The notes under the pieces are model-generated. The model saw nothing but the letters and a program-made list of their open reading frames with translations, was not told the DNA's origin and searched no databases. Position numbers and translations under genes: made by a program. From Ridgeia piscesae (taxonomy: Eukaryota; Annelida; Polychaeta; Sabellida; Siboglinidae), in assembly GCA_025642075.2 (NCBI GenBank), contig JAODUO010000130.1, forward strand, positions 440,001 through 504,000: a DNA stretch of 64,000 nucleotides, given 5' to 3'. Below are positions 14,756-52,009 of this stretch, piece after piece (position 1 is the first letter of the stretch; each line of letters starts with the position of its first letter).

Positions 14756-16250
14756 ATCAGCCAGCTTACAGGAGGACTCCGCCTGCCAAACATATGTCAG
14801 ATTATAGAAGGACTCCGCCTGCCAAACATATGTCAGATTATAGGAGGACTCCGCCTGCCAAACATATGTCAGATTATAGGAGGACTCCGCCTGCCAAACA
14901 TATGTCAGATTATAGGAGGACTCCGCCTGCCAAACATATGTCAGATTACAGGAGGACTCCGCCTGCCAAACATATGTCAGATTATAGGAGGACTCCGCCT
15001 GCCAAACATATGTCATATTATAGGAGGACTCCGCCTGCCAAACATATGTCAGATTATAGGAGGACTCCACCTGCCAAACATATGTCAGATTACAGGAGGA
15101 CTCCGCCTACCAAACATATGTCCGATTACAGGAGGACTCCGCCTGCCAAACATATGTCAGATTATAGGAGGACTCCGCCTGCCAAACATATGTCAGATTA
15201 TAGGAGGACTCCGCCTGCCAAACATATGTCAGATTACAGGAGGACTCCGCCTGCCAAACATATGTCAGATTATAGGAGGACTCCGCCTGCCAAACATATG
15301 TCAGATTATAGGAGGACTCCGCCTGCCAAACATATGTCAGATTATAGGAGGACTCCGCCTGCCAAACATATGTCAGATTATAGGAGGACTCCGCCTGCCA
15401 AACATATGTCAGATTATAGGAGGACTCCGCCTGCCAAACATATGTCAGATTATAGGAGGACTCCGCCTGCCAAACATATGTCAGATTACAGGACGACTCC
15501 GCCTGCCAAACATATGTCAGATTACAGGACGACTCCGCCTGCCAAACATATGTCAGATTATAGGAGGACTCCGCCTGCCAAACATATGTCAGATTACAGG
15601 ACGACACCTCCTGCCAAACGTATGTCACATTACAGGACGACTCCGCCTGCCAAACATATGTCAGATTACAGGAGGACTCCGCCTGCCAAACATACGTCAG
15701 ATTACAGGAGGACTCCGCCTGCCAAACATATGTTAGATTATAGGAGGACTCTGCCTGCCAAACATATGTCAGATTACAGGACGACTCCGCCTGCCAAACA
15801 TATGTCAGATTACAGGAGGACTCCGCCTGCCAAACATATGTTAGATTATAGGAGGATTCCGCCTACCAAACATATGTTAGATTACAGGAGGACTCCGCCT
15901 GCCAAACATATGTCAGATTAATGGAGGACTCCGCCTGCCAAACATATGTCAGATTACAGGAGGACTCCGCCTGCCAAACATATGTCAGATTACAGGAGGA
16001 CTCCGCCTGCCAAACATATGTCAGATTACAGGACGACTCCGCCTGCCAAACATATGTCAGATTACAGGACGACTCCGCCTGCCAAACATATGTCAGATTA
16101 CAGGACGACTCCGCCTGCCAAACATATGTTAGATTATAGGAGGACTCCGCCTGCCAAACATATATCAGATTACAGGACGACTCCGCCTGCCAAACATATG
16201 TCAGATTACAGGACGACTCCGCCTGCCAAACATATGTCAGATTACAGGAT
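14756..16250. repeat. 36-bp minisatellite, about 41 copies
   Basis: The unit reads CAGATTATAGGAGGACTCCG then CCTGCCAAACATATGT. The unit length is exactly 12 codons, so reading frames stay open across the array in several phases. That produces ORFs of 380 and 403 codons with 12-residue repeats (GLRLPNICQIIG, YRRTPPAKHMSD). Variants alternate ACAGG/ATAGG and GAGGAC/GACGAC, the second type concentrated at the 3' end. The presence of open frames on both strands argues that this is a by-product of unit length rather than a gene. Confidence 0.97.
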
Positions 16251-16490
16251 AGGCCATAACATCAAATGAGTATATTTGGAAATATCAAAACATTCTATGT
16301 ATTCGCCAAAGTCGCGTGAAATCGTTTACATCAAGCTAGCAAAGTCAAGCGATTATATTTCCCACACATCTCTTTGTAGTTATAGTTATAATGTTTTAAA
16401 GCAAACATCAGAGCCGAAAATTATAAGTATATGAATATATTTCTACCACAAAACCGAAATATAAACAGTCATTCTCAGAACACAAACGGA

Positions 16491-16892
16491 TTATATTATA
16501 TTATATTATATTATATCATATTATATTATATTATATTATATTATATTATATTATATTATATTATATTATATTATATTATATTATATTATATTATATTATA
16601 TTATATTATATTAATATATTATATCATATCATATCATATCATATCATATCATATCATATCATATCATATCATATCACTATCATCATCATATACATCATAT
16701 CATATCAATCAATCACATCAATCATATCAATCAATCATATCATCATCAATCAATCAATCATATCATATCATATCATATCATATCACATCACATCACATCA
16801 CATCACATCACATCACATCACATCACATCACATCACATCACATCACATCACATCACATCACATCACATCACATCACATCACATCACATCACA
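16491..16892. repeat. Stepwise pentanucleotide microsatellite: TTATA, then TCATA, then TCACA
   Basis: Three adjacent arrays of 5-bp units, each one base different from the last: TTATA at about 16,491-16,611, TCATA at about 16,617-16,676 and again 16,758-16,782, and TCACA at about 16,783-16,892. A jumbled CATCA/ATCAA segment sits between. The Ile-Leu-Tyr and Ser-His ORF over it is an artefact. Confidence 0.96.
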
Positions 16893-17383
16893 TTATCTGA
16901 AATACAAATATATAACACATAATAATGTGTGTATGTTTTCACTTGGCGAAGATGAGAGACAAGGCCGCGTCGAGCAAGTCTGGCAAATGTTGTGTCGTAC
17001 GAGTCGGCGAGACAACCGTCCATATGGTGGACTTGGCTGGGGTGATTGATTTCACACCCAACACAAGTCGCCTGTGCCCGATGGTTGACGGCGGTGATGG
17101 TGTATTGTACGGTCGTGTCGTCTAAGGCATCCAAGAGTTCTTGCCCGGTCGACGTTGGTCCTCCGTGGTCCTCCGAGGGTGCCTGGTACGAGCTCGCTGG
17201 TTGCAGTTCCTCGTAGACCAGTTGTTCGGTGTTGCTCGGTGAGGAGTGGTACGAAGGAAGGTCGTCGCCGTCGTCGTTGTCGTCTCGGAACAAAACACCA
17301 TCATCGTTGTCATCATCGGACACCATTTCCTGGTCATTTAGCCACGCTTCCACAGGGTTATTTGATGACGACTAAGATGGTGG
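16883..17383 (-). CDS. Unrecognised ORF with acidic N-terminus and Cys-His motif, possible terminal exon
   Basis: The minus-strand ORF is open from a candidate acceptor (CACCATCTTAG at about 17,382) through SSSNNPVEAWLND, an Asp-rich stretch (VSDDDNDDG, FRDDNDDGDD) and a Ser/Pro/Gln middle. It then carries a compact motif, C-x2-C-x3-HPSQ-x2-HH, followed by GCLADSY. Cys and His spacing could bind zinc. The first Met is at 17,353. The frame runs out in VKTYTHYY... as the sequence enters the microsatellite, and CAAGTGAAAAC there could be a splice donor. I do not recognise the family. The GC- and CpG-rich codon use is unlike the surroundings. Confidence 0.4.
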
Positions 17384-17426
17384 TGGTGGTGAGACGTGGA
17401 GAACGAGGACGTCGTCACCGTCATCA

Positions 17427-17501
17427 TTATTTGTCTAGGTGAATAAAGAGAAATTTTAGAATAGTGCAGACTAATTCTACATAACTTAACCGAAAATCAC
17501 G

Positions 17502-17548
<47 letters not shown>

Positions 17549-17750
17549 GGTGTTGGTGTTGGTGTTGGTGTCTTTCTAGTTCCGTACGAATAAATTTCTT
17601 GAGAACCCAACCCATAGTTAATGTAAGTTTTTCGATTTCGGTCATACGTTTCACCAGTTCGTCCAGAGTCACCGTCTCCCTCCTGCCTCCATCACCACCA
17701 CCTCCTCCACCTTCCTCCACCTTCTTGGTTTGTTCCTCTTTTACCTAAAG
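17427..17750 (-). CDS. Unrecognised ORF with polyglutamine tract, possible exon
   Basis: The minus-strand frame begins after an acceptor-like TTTACTTTAG (about 17,750), reading VKEEQTKKVEEGGGGGG. It continues through a short helix-like segment TLDELVKRMTEIEKLTL into HQHQHQ plus about 17 Gln, encoded by the (GTT)n tract at 17,501-17,551. Gly-rich, charged and polyQ composition suggests a disordered regulatory protein. The segment ELVKRMTEIE is echoed by ELIEQMTEIK in an ORF piece at about 18,240-18,300 on the same strand, so these may be related exons. No family is recognised. Confidence 0.35.
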
Positions 17751-17852
17751 TAAACTAAAGTATTTCGAGAGCCGAAACCGTGTTTTTGTCTGTTTTTGTT
17801 TTCTGGTTATATATTTAAAAAGAACACATACTCTAAATATATGTTTTCGACG

Positions 17853-17858
17853 TTTTAT
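17853..17858 (-). terminator. Poly(A) signal AATAAA overlapping a stop codon
   Basis: On the minus strand the last sense codon and stop of the acidic ORF read CAA TAA, and the same bases form AATAAA. Confidence 0.45.
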
Positions 17859-18160
17859 TGTGTATACACATGACGGCAACGACCGCACGTGACTGACGTA
17901 ATGTTTTCATAAATGTCATGTAGCTCTTTCATCAGTTCGTCAACAAGCACGCCCGAGTCATCCACCTCCGGCAGTTCGCTGATACCGTCGATAACTTCAT
18001 CTGTCGTGACGTCATCATCAGCTGCAACGAGGTCGATGATGATGTCGTTATCACCGGTGTTATCGTCACCTGCCGTGAGTTCGATGGAGATGCCGTCATC
18101 ATCAACGTCATCGTCACCTGTCGTCAGGTCGACGATGCCGTCATCCTCGACTTCTGACAT
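17855..18160 (-). CDS. Unrecognised small acidic protein (101 aa) with repeated SIM-like motifs
   Basis: Starting at MSEVEDDG (18,160), the ORF carries three related motifs of hydrophobic residues followed by acidic ones: GIVDLTTGDDD, ISIELTAGDDN and IIIDLVAADDD. They resemble SUMO-interacting motifs ([VI]-[VI]-D-L plus acid). A helix-like VDELMKELHDIYENI and a terminal CGRC follow. The TAA stop overlaps AATAAA (17,853-17,858), giving almost no 3' UTR. Upstream are CCAAT-bearing direct repeats. The family is not recognised; host gene or integrated viral gene are both possible. Confidence 0.4.
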   Translation of the reverse strand: MSEVEDDGIVDLTTGDDDVDDDGISIELTAGDDNTGDNDIIIDLVAADDDVTTDEVIDGISELPEVDDSGVLVDELMKELHDIYENITSVTCGRCRHVYTQ

Positions 18161-18388
18161 GCTTTGGGATGCGTGGGTTACGATGTTGATGTTGATGTTG
18201 ACATAATTTACGAACAATAGTAAGAAAAATTTGTATAGTGGTTATTGTCAGTTTTGATTTCGGTCATCTGTTCAATCAGTTCGGTCAGTGCCCGTTTTGT
18301 CTAACTATCGCTCGGCAGTAATCACAGTCTGGACGTCGTCACATTGTGTTGCATCTTTCATGTCTTTCTGTGTAAATAGAACCTCCCG

Positions 18389-18516
18389 CCAGGGAGAAAG
18401 TCAACAACCGGAAGTGACGTTATCAAGCCACCTGATCTTCATCAACCAATCACCGATCGAGAAAGTCAACCGGATATAGATATCAGCCAATCAGCGACCG
18501 GGAAACTAAACCGGAT
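18389..18516 (-). promoter_or_regulatory. Candidate promoter with direct repeats
   Basis: Two 35-bp copies at 18,441-18,475 and 18,482-18,516 match at 29 of 35 positions and start 41 bp apart. Each holds an inverted CCAAT box, a GGGAAA/GAGAAA block and CCGGAT. A partial third copy lies at 18,389-18,419, next to GTGACGT. CGTCATC follows the second copy at about 18,520. The cluster lies 230-360 bp upstream of the acidic minus-strand ORF and borders the 3' end of the LINE at 18,533. Confidence 0.4.
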
Positions 18517-18532
18517 GGGACGTCATCAAAAG

Positions 18533-21060
18533 CCCTACTGGGGCATCACGCCCTAGTGTGGTTGGTTGGGTGCAGCTGTCAGGTTAATATCCTGCAATGC
18601 ACCCTTGAAAACGTCCAGGTTGTTGGGGATAAATGCACTATATGGAAGTCTGTTCCATTGTGCTAATGTTCATGGAAAGAAGATGTATTTGTAGTAGTTG
18701 TGGGAGGTATCTGTATTTGTGTGGGTGGTTGGATCTTTTTTGGCTATGTCCGGGCTGAAGGTATTGGTTGGGATCGATGTCTAGGAGATTGTTTGTTATT
18801 GTATACGTAGTGGAAAGTCTGGCCTCAGTCCTCCTTTGTTCTATGATTGGCCAGGAGAGGGCAGATGCCAAGGCAGACCCAAAACTTCCCAATAGTAGTT
18901 ATGGACCACAAACCTTGCTGCTCGGTGCTGGACTCCCTCTAGATATGTGATGTTTCGAGTTGTATATGGTCCCACACCGGGCAGCAGTATTCGAGTTGTC
19001 GGCGGACCAGACTCTGAAAGGTATAACCCTTGATGGACTGGGGAATGGACTTTAAATTTCTCTTGATGAATCCAAGCTTGCTGTTTGTTTTATTGACTAT
19101 CTTGTTGATGTGTGGGCAGGAAAGGTTGTTTGATATGTCTATGCCGAGGTATACTGGTACTGCTCTTATTCCGCTCGATTTTTTTCTAGGGTGCTTATTA
19201 GCTCGTGGATAGTCATGAGCAGTGAAGTCTCACAGGAACGCCTACGTCTAAAGCCATGTTGTTGGTCAGTGAGGATATTGTGGCATTCAAGGTAATTATA
19301 GATTGATTTGGATATCATCTGCTCAATAATTTTGCAGGGTATACTAATAATTGAGATTGGCCGGTAGTTAGAAGTAGTGGTTCTGCCAGTCTTTGTGTAA
19401 ATAGGGATTGTATGTGCTTTCAACCAGTCTGAAGGGAGAGTTCCGGAATTTATTGATTTCTGAAATAGAATGGGTGCTGTTCTATAGGCCATTTCCTTCA
19501 AGATTATTGCAAGAATTTTGTCTGGGCCTTGGGCTTTATTTGGTTTTAACTCTTTCAGTAATTTCTCAACGCCTTTCACTGTAATTTGGATTGAGAGCAT
19601 TTGTGGGGATCAGTTTTCGTTGGGGAGCTGGGGTAGGTTAATCAGGTTTTCATTGGTGAACACAGACTGGAATTGGTTTGAAAGTAAAAGAGGTAAAGGC
19701 ATGTTTTCTATATACGGCAGTACCCAGTCCTCAGGACCATTCAAAGCGTTTTACACTTTACTTCCCTGGCAGACCTATTCAGACACCGTCTCAGTTTCTC
19801 TGGGAAACATCCAGTCATATGCTACAGATAATGCGCGAAGGCCGCTCGTACACATATCCACCACTGTCTATAGCCATATACTCACTTACACAGCTGAGTG
19901 AACTGGAGCAATGTAGAATTAAAACGTGCCCGGTGAGTGGATCTGGTCAGTGAGTAGAGCTTTGTTTTGAATTTTGTTTCCTAGTTCCTGGAGTTCTTGA
20001 TCATTTTGTTTCCATTCTGCCTTATCGTATTTGACAACTTTGTAAGGAGAGGGTATATTTCTGGGCAGGTTTATGTTAATGTTTAATAAGGGAATACTAT
20101 CTTTCTATGACGGAGGGGTTGGTAGTGAGGAAAACTTCTAGTATGTTAATGCTTCTAATAGGTTCCTGTACAGCTTGGTGAGAGTCTCTAGTCAGGTATA
20201 GTAAGTTGTTTAGAGCAGGTTAAGGAGGTCCAATTAATCTTGGAACAATTAAAATCACCGGCTATCTATATTGTGTTTTCGATTTTGACTAATTCTACTG
20301 ATTGAGTTCCGTAGATGGGTCAGTCCTGTCTCGTTGGTTGGTGGTCGATAGAAACTTTTTTAAAGTTTCCCCAAATAAGTTCTCCATCAGTGTCTAGGTC
20401 GGTTTGCATGGAAGAAGTAATGGAGTTTTTGATTGCTAGGAGTACTCCTCCACCTTTGGAGGATCTATTCTGTAAATTGTGTAATTATCAGGTAGAATTT
20501 CTAAACTTTCAATTCTCTTGTTTAGCCATGCTTCACATCCAAATATAATATCAGGGTTGGTATAATCCATTGTGAGTGAAGATCAGGCTTTTTATTTTTT
20601 AGGCTCTGAAAGTATATAACAATGGCTCTTAAGTTATTTTGTTCCGAACTTTGATATTTTCTCTCAAGGGGGCTCAGGTTGGGTTGTGCAAGGGGAGGAG
20701 TGGGCTGCAGGGCCTCCGTAGCTGGAGACTGAGCTAAGGCGGAAGGAGTCATCGTCAGTCAGTGTTGGAGGGTGGATCAAATAAAGTGCTTGACAGATTT
20801 GGCAGGCCACACCCAGGGCAGTAACAGGAGACATTTTTCATATTGGTTTTGTTCATACAGTAGTATGTTTTGCTGGAGATTTAGGTGCATTTTTGGTAAA
20901 ACCATATGTTACAGGAGCTGCAGCATGTGGCTTTTTGGTTGGATGCTACAGGTTTATTGCATGTGTCACACGGGAATTTTACTGGGCCAGGATTTGTTGG
21001 GGTGTCATTTGCTAGTGCGAGCTCTGGGCTACCGATGTCAAGATTTTGTCAAAAACCTGC
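18533..21060 (-). mobile_element. Non-LTR retrotransposon (CR1/L2-like) with PHD-type finger, endonuclease and RT remnants
   Basis: Read on the minus strand, the following appear in order. A Cys-rich finger (KFPCDTCNKPVASNQK, then CCSSCNIWF and CYCPGC) lies at about 20,840-20,985. An endonuclease-like region follows (RAIVIYFQSLKNKKP and a GCEAWLNKRI block, about 20,460-20,660, and a GDFNCSKINW-like block near 20,250). The RT start LKPNKAQGPDKI and SNYRPISIISIPCKIIEQ is at about 19,300-19,560. A C-terminal ARLSTTYTITNNLLDIDP block is near 18,780-18,840. The palm region with the catalytic motif is deleted (ISTLEKNRAE abuts downstream sequence at about 19,170). A SINE-like segment interrupts it at 19,690-19,950. 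It is therefore a dead copy. Confidence 0.88.
19690..19950 (-). mobile_element. SINE-like dispersed repeat, copy 1 (nested in LINE)
   Basis: This segment holds CACTTTACTTCCCTGGCAGA, TAATGCGCGAAGG and AGTGAACTGGAGCAATGTAG. The same ordered blocks recur on the minus strand at 44,030-44,310 and inverted at 37,510-37,795. Its insertion separates the endonuclease and RT portions of the LINE. Confidence 0.7.
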
Positions 21061-21089
21061 TCTGTTGACGTAGAAACTCTCACAAGTAT

Positions 21090-22780
<1,691 letters not shown>

Positions 22781-22789
22781 AGACTGTAA

Positions 22790-24500
22790 CACTTATATGT
22801 GACCCGACACACCAACATCCGGAATTAGTCGGGATTGCCGAAGCCCACTACCACACACAACCGATTGGTATCTGCACTTTGCCCAGTGTCCGCCGTAGCA
22901 ATTTAATGTTGTTTCAATAACACGTGGCATGAGTGCGGTAACCTTTTTGATATCAACGGCATCTATATTCAGCATTTCCCTGTGGATTCTGTGGCAGAGA
23001 TTCTTCACATCCAGTGAGAACATTTTCCTCTGTTCTTTCCTGATCACTGCTGTTGATCCAGGAAACATGCGGGACTGAACTTCGCTTTCATGGTGTTTCT
23101 AAACAGTCATTGTTCCAGGTGTGCCCAACTTCATTCGACGTATCAGCCATGCCTGTTTTCACCCCCTCAGTACTGCGAGCGTCCCCATCTGTCACTACAT
23201 ATGTTATCCCAACATTTTGTTCTGCAAATTGTCTCCCAATATCCATTCCCGCTACATATTCTGACAGTGGTTAATCAGCAGGCAGTGTCGCAGTGCAGTT
23301 CATGTGACCTGCACAGGTCACGTCTAGCCCTCGTCTTCGCTTCGAAGCACCCAGAGCACACAGTTTGTTCTGTATGCTAATGCCAATAATGTCACTGTGA
23401 CCTGACTATTTTTCTACAGCAACAGCTATGGCCTGACTTGCATTTTGCCCTGCATGGTATGCACCTGTGATGGTTCCTGAATTGTAACGGGAGTCCATCG
23501 CAATAAGTACCGGTGAATCCTCAAGAAGGAAGATTTCATTCTACAGCTTGTATATGTAACAGGAAGGGTTACTGACTAAATTATTAATTATCCTATTCAA
23601 ACTTAACTAATACTTTCTAATCTTTTGTCCTTTTTACTTTATGCTAGTGCAATAAACTCATTAGTGCCTATAGGCTGGGAGAGCCTAATAGCCACTCCCC
23701 CTTGTTTACCCTGTGGTGCCCCGTGTCATGTGACAGCCAAAGCAAATGGGTCATATCCAGTTTTCCACTGAGGAGCAAGCACAGAAGATGTGATAACAGA
23801 CTCTGTGTGTTTTACCGTGTTTTTGGGCACTATCTTCACCTCATTAATGAAAGAAACGGAACATGAAAGACAGCAAGGATATGTAGCATAGCTACATATA
23901 GACTGTGTACATGTACTGAGCCGGTGCTCAGCTGCAGTAGTTTCTGCATTTCCTAGTTGGGTTTTTGTTTTTGTTTTAGTTTAATTCGTTCTTAATCCGT
24001 ATTATTTGAACACACCACAATAAATGGTATAAGCAGTTACCGTGTTCTGTCTTCAATGATAAATCCCCGTCTACATATAAGTTGGTTGTGAATCCACATT
24101 TTCTGCAGCGGAGAGCACACTGCCAACACAACCCAACCTTTACCTCTCGGCAAATATTATTGTAAATTCACGAATGGCTCACGTGTTTTCCTCGGTTGAA
24201 TGCTGCAGTATGCAATCGTTGTACATCTGTTGCATTTTCCCCTTCTCGTAAAGGCGCATCTCCTCGCGACTGTCATCTGGCTTCAGATAGGATGACAGTA
24301 ACCCGTCATCATCGTCATGTTTCGGCCTCAACAGCTTTGCCTCGCCACATCGGCCTTCGGCATCGGGAATTTCAATGAGTCCACCTGGTGTCACCTTTGC
24401 CACTCGCTCGAACTCGACTTCAGTGATTCGTGGCATCCACGTAACTAGGCTTTCTCCACCCTCCTGCACAGCCCTGCTGTGCATCCTGGTCATGTACCCA
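22790..24500 (-). pseudogene. Decayed Mutator-like (MULE) transposase
   Basis: Broken minus-strand frames give, in order: AMDSRYNSGTITGAYHAGQN (about 23,490, first catalytic-type Asp); TCP-x-H-x2-CTATLP (about 23,290); YVVTDGDARSTEGV (about 23,195, second Asp motif); MFPGSTAVIRKEQRKMFSLD (about 23,030); and MPRVIETTLNCYGG then VVCGSG (about 22,860). This is the order seen in the Mutator-like transposases common in marine invertebrate genomes. Several stops and frameshifts make it non-functional. The 104-codon ORF at 24,179-24,493 with EEMRLYEKGKMQQMYNDCI is probably its N-terminal region. No terminal inverted repeats were identified. Confidence 0.8.
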
Positions 24501-25370
24501 GCATGACCCTTCCTAAAACCACATTTTCAATAATGTGTGGGTTTCAGTGGTGGCTGGACGTTACCAGACGCCACATTCATGATCACAGTTGTTACAGAGG
24601 CAACAGAATATTCAAACCGGGCTCAACAGATGTCTACTGTAATGACAGACTATTGATAACCCTGATATGGATAACCCAGATTAGGAGACGGGGGCACGTG
24701 TTTTCCTCCAGGCTAGCTATTGGCTGCCACCGTAATGTTGTTTATGTTTGCATTGTGATATACAACACTCTCCCTTTCAAAGAAACCATATTTAGGATAT
24801 CAGGCCAGCTGAGCAGGACTTGTAGAGGGCACCTAATGAGACAGCCCAGTATTCTAGTGGCTGTCTTTCACATGTAGCTGTGTGTAATGCGAAACCAGGA
24901 TGTTGTAAAATTGCTTGATGTGACAGTTATTTTGTTTCAAAAAAAGGAACAATACACATATTCTTTTCACATTGTCTATAATTCATGAAGTAGAAAAGTC
25001 CCATTATGAACAGATGTCATCTTAAATCAGGCAAATGGTCAACATTTTGTGATAAAAAGAGAGTGTATTGGATATTTTTTTGTAATTGCACCATATCTGT
25101 TGAATGGGATGCTGTCAAGGTCGACTGAGGGTAAACAGCGAGGCACTGACATAAGAATGCGTATATTTATAGCATAATAACTAATGCATGGGTCCGAAAT
25201 ATTGTCGATATGCGTCATACATACGGCACATTAGAGTGTGTTGCCCACCAGACGGGTGTTCAAAGACATCTCAATTAATATTCGGCGTATGACTCGCAAT
25301 TTTCATAGACCATAATTTTATTGAGATGCGTTGCTTCAATATTATATAACTTTGTTGAAGACTTGAGACA
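24500..25370. other. Intergenic, no gene recognised
   Basis: The 132-codon plus ORF at 24,479 lies across the end of the MULE remnant and has no domain. The rest is AT-rich with nothing identifiable. Confidence 0.4.
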
Positions 25371-25379
25371 TTCAGCGAA

Positions 25380-25830
25380 TATATTTGATTTAAGACCACA
25401 ATAAGGTGTTTGTCCAAAGAGTACCCTATAGAAACACCAGTATGCAGGTTGTCTGAATTTCTGTGAGCACATATATGTAGTGTGGAGTAAGTAGAGATTA
25501 AGTGTTATGCAGCGTGGCATCAGAGCTGTCAAATTATGACAGCTGTCAGTCGGTCCATTTCTTCGTATTACTACAGATGTCATTTTGCTTGGTGATGTAA
25601 TCAGGGGCAATCCGTGGATGGTTCAAGCATAAATGGTGGGGTGTAAGGTTTGAAAGAAGTTTGTGGGAGCCTGATCGAGGTGTGAGAATTTCACGATTTT
25701 TTTACAGAACTTTTTTACAGGGTTAATATGCTGAGAAATTATCAATAACAAATCTCATCAAGATTAGAAGGAAATGAAGGAAACGTTATAACGGTCGCCT
25801 ATGGAAAATGCAAATGTGGTTCGTCCAGAC
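25380..25830. repeat. Dispersed repeat family A, copy 1 (upstream of XYLB exon 1a)
   Basis: Shares ordered blocks with 43,553-44,030 and, for its right half, with 26,454-26,725. The blocks include GACCACAATAAGGTG, GCAGGTTGTCTGAATTTCTG, GGGGCAATCCGTGG, GAAACGTTATAA and GGTCGCCTATGGAAAATG. It ends near CCAGACTGT in each copy. The element class is unknown. The right edge lies about 200 bp upstream of the XYLB start codon. Confidence 0.8.
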
Positions 25831-26028
25831 TGTTTATTGGAGTTACCACGGCCACTATCTAACGAACATAGATTTGAGAAGCTGAAAAGTGCTGCCACCT
25901 AGCAAAGACCATAATATTTATTAAATATGTTATGAGTCTCCCTCTGGCGTACTATAATATTTATTTATGTGTACTATACCGCTAAGCATGATAGAGGGAG
26001 CAACATTTCTATACAGAGACTAGTCAAT

Positions 26029-52009
<25,981 letters not shown>

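Noticed and set aside
14594..15921. ORFs of 380 and 403 codons with 12-residue repeats
   Set aside because: The 36-bp unit contains no stop in several frames on both strands, so open length is explained by unit size. No start context, signal or domain supports a gene.
24479..24877. 132-codon plus-strand ORF
   Set aside because: It has no domain and overlaps the end of the decayed MULE transposase on the other strand.
25275..25610. 111-codon minus ORF, similar to an 88-codon ORF at 43,541
   Set aside because: Similarity between them reflects shared dispersed repeat A. The reading frames break between copies and no transposase motif is recognisable.
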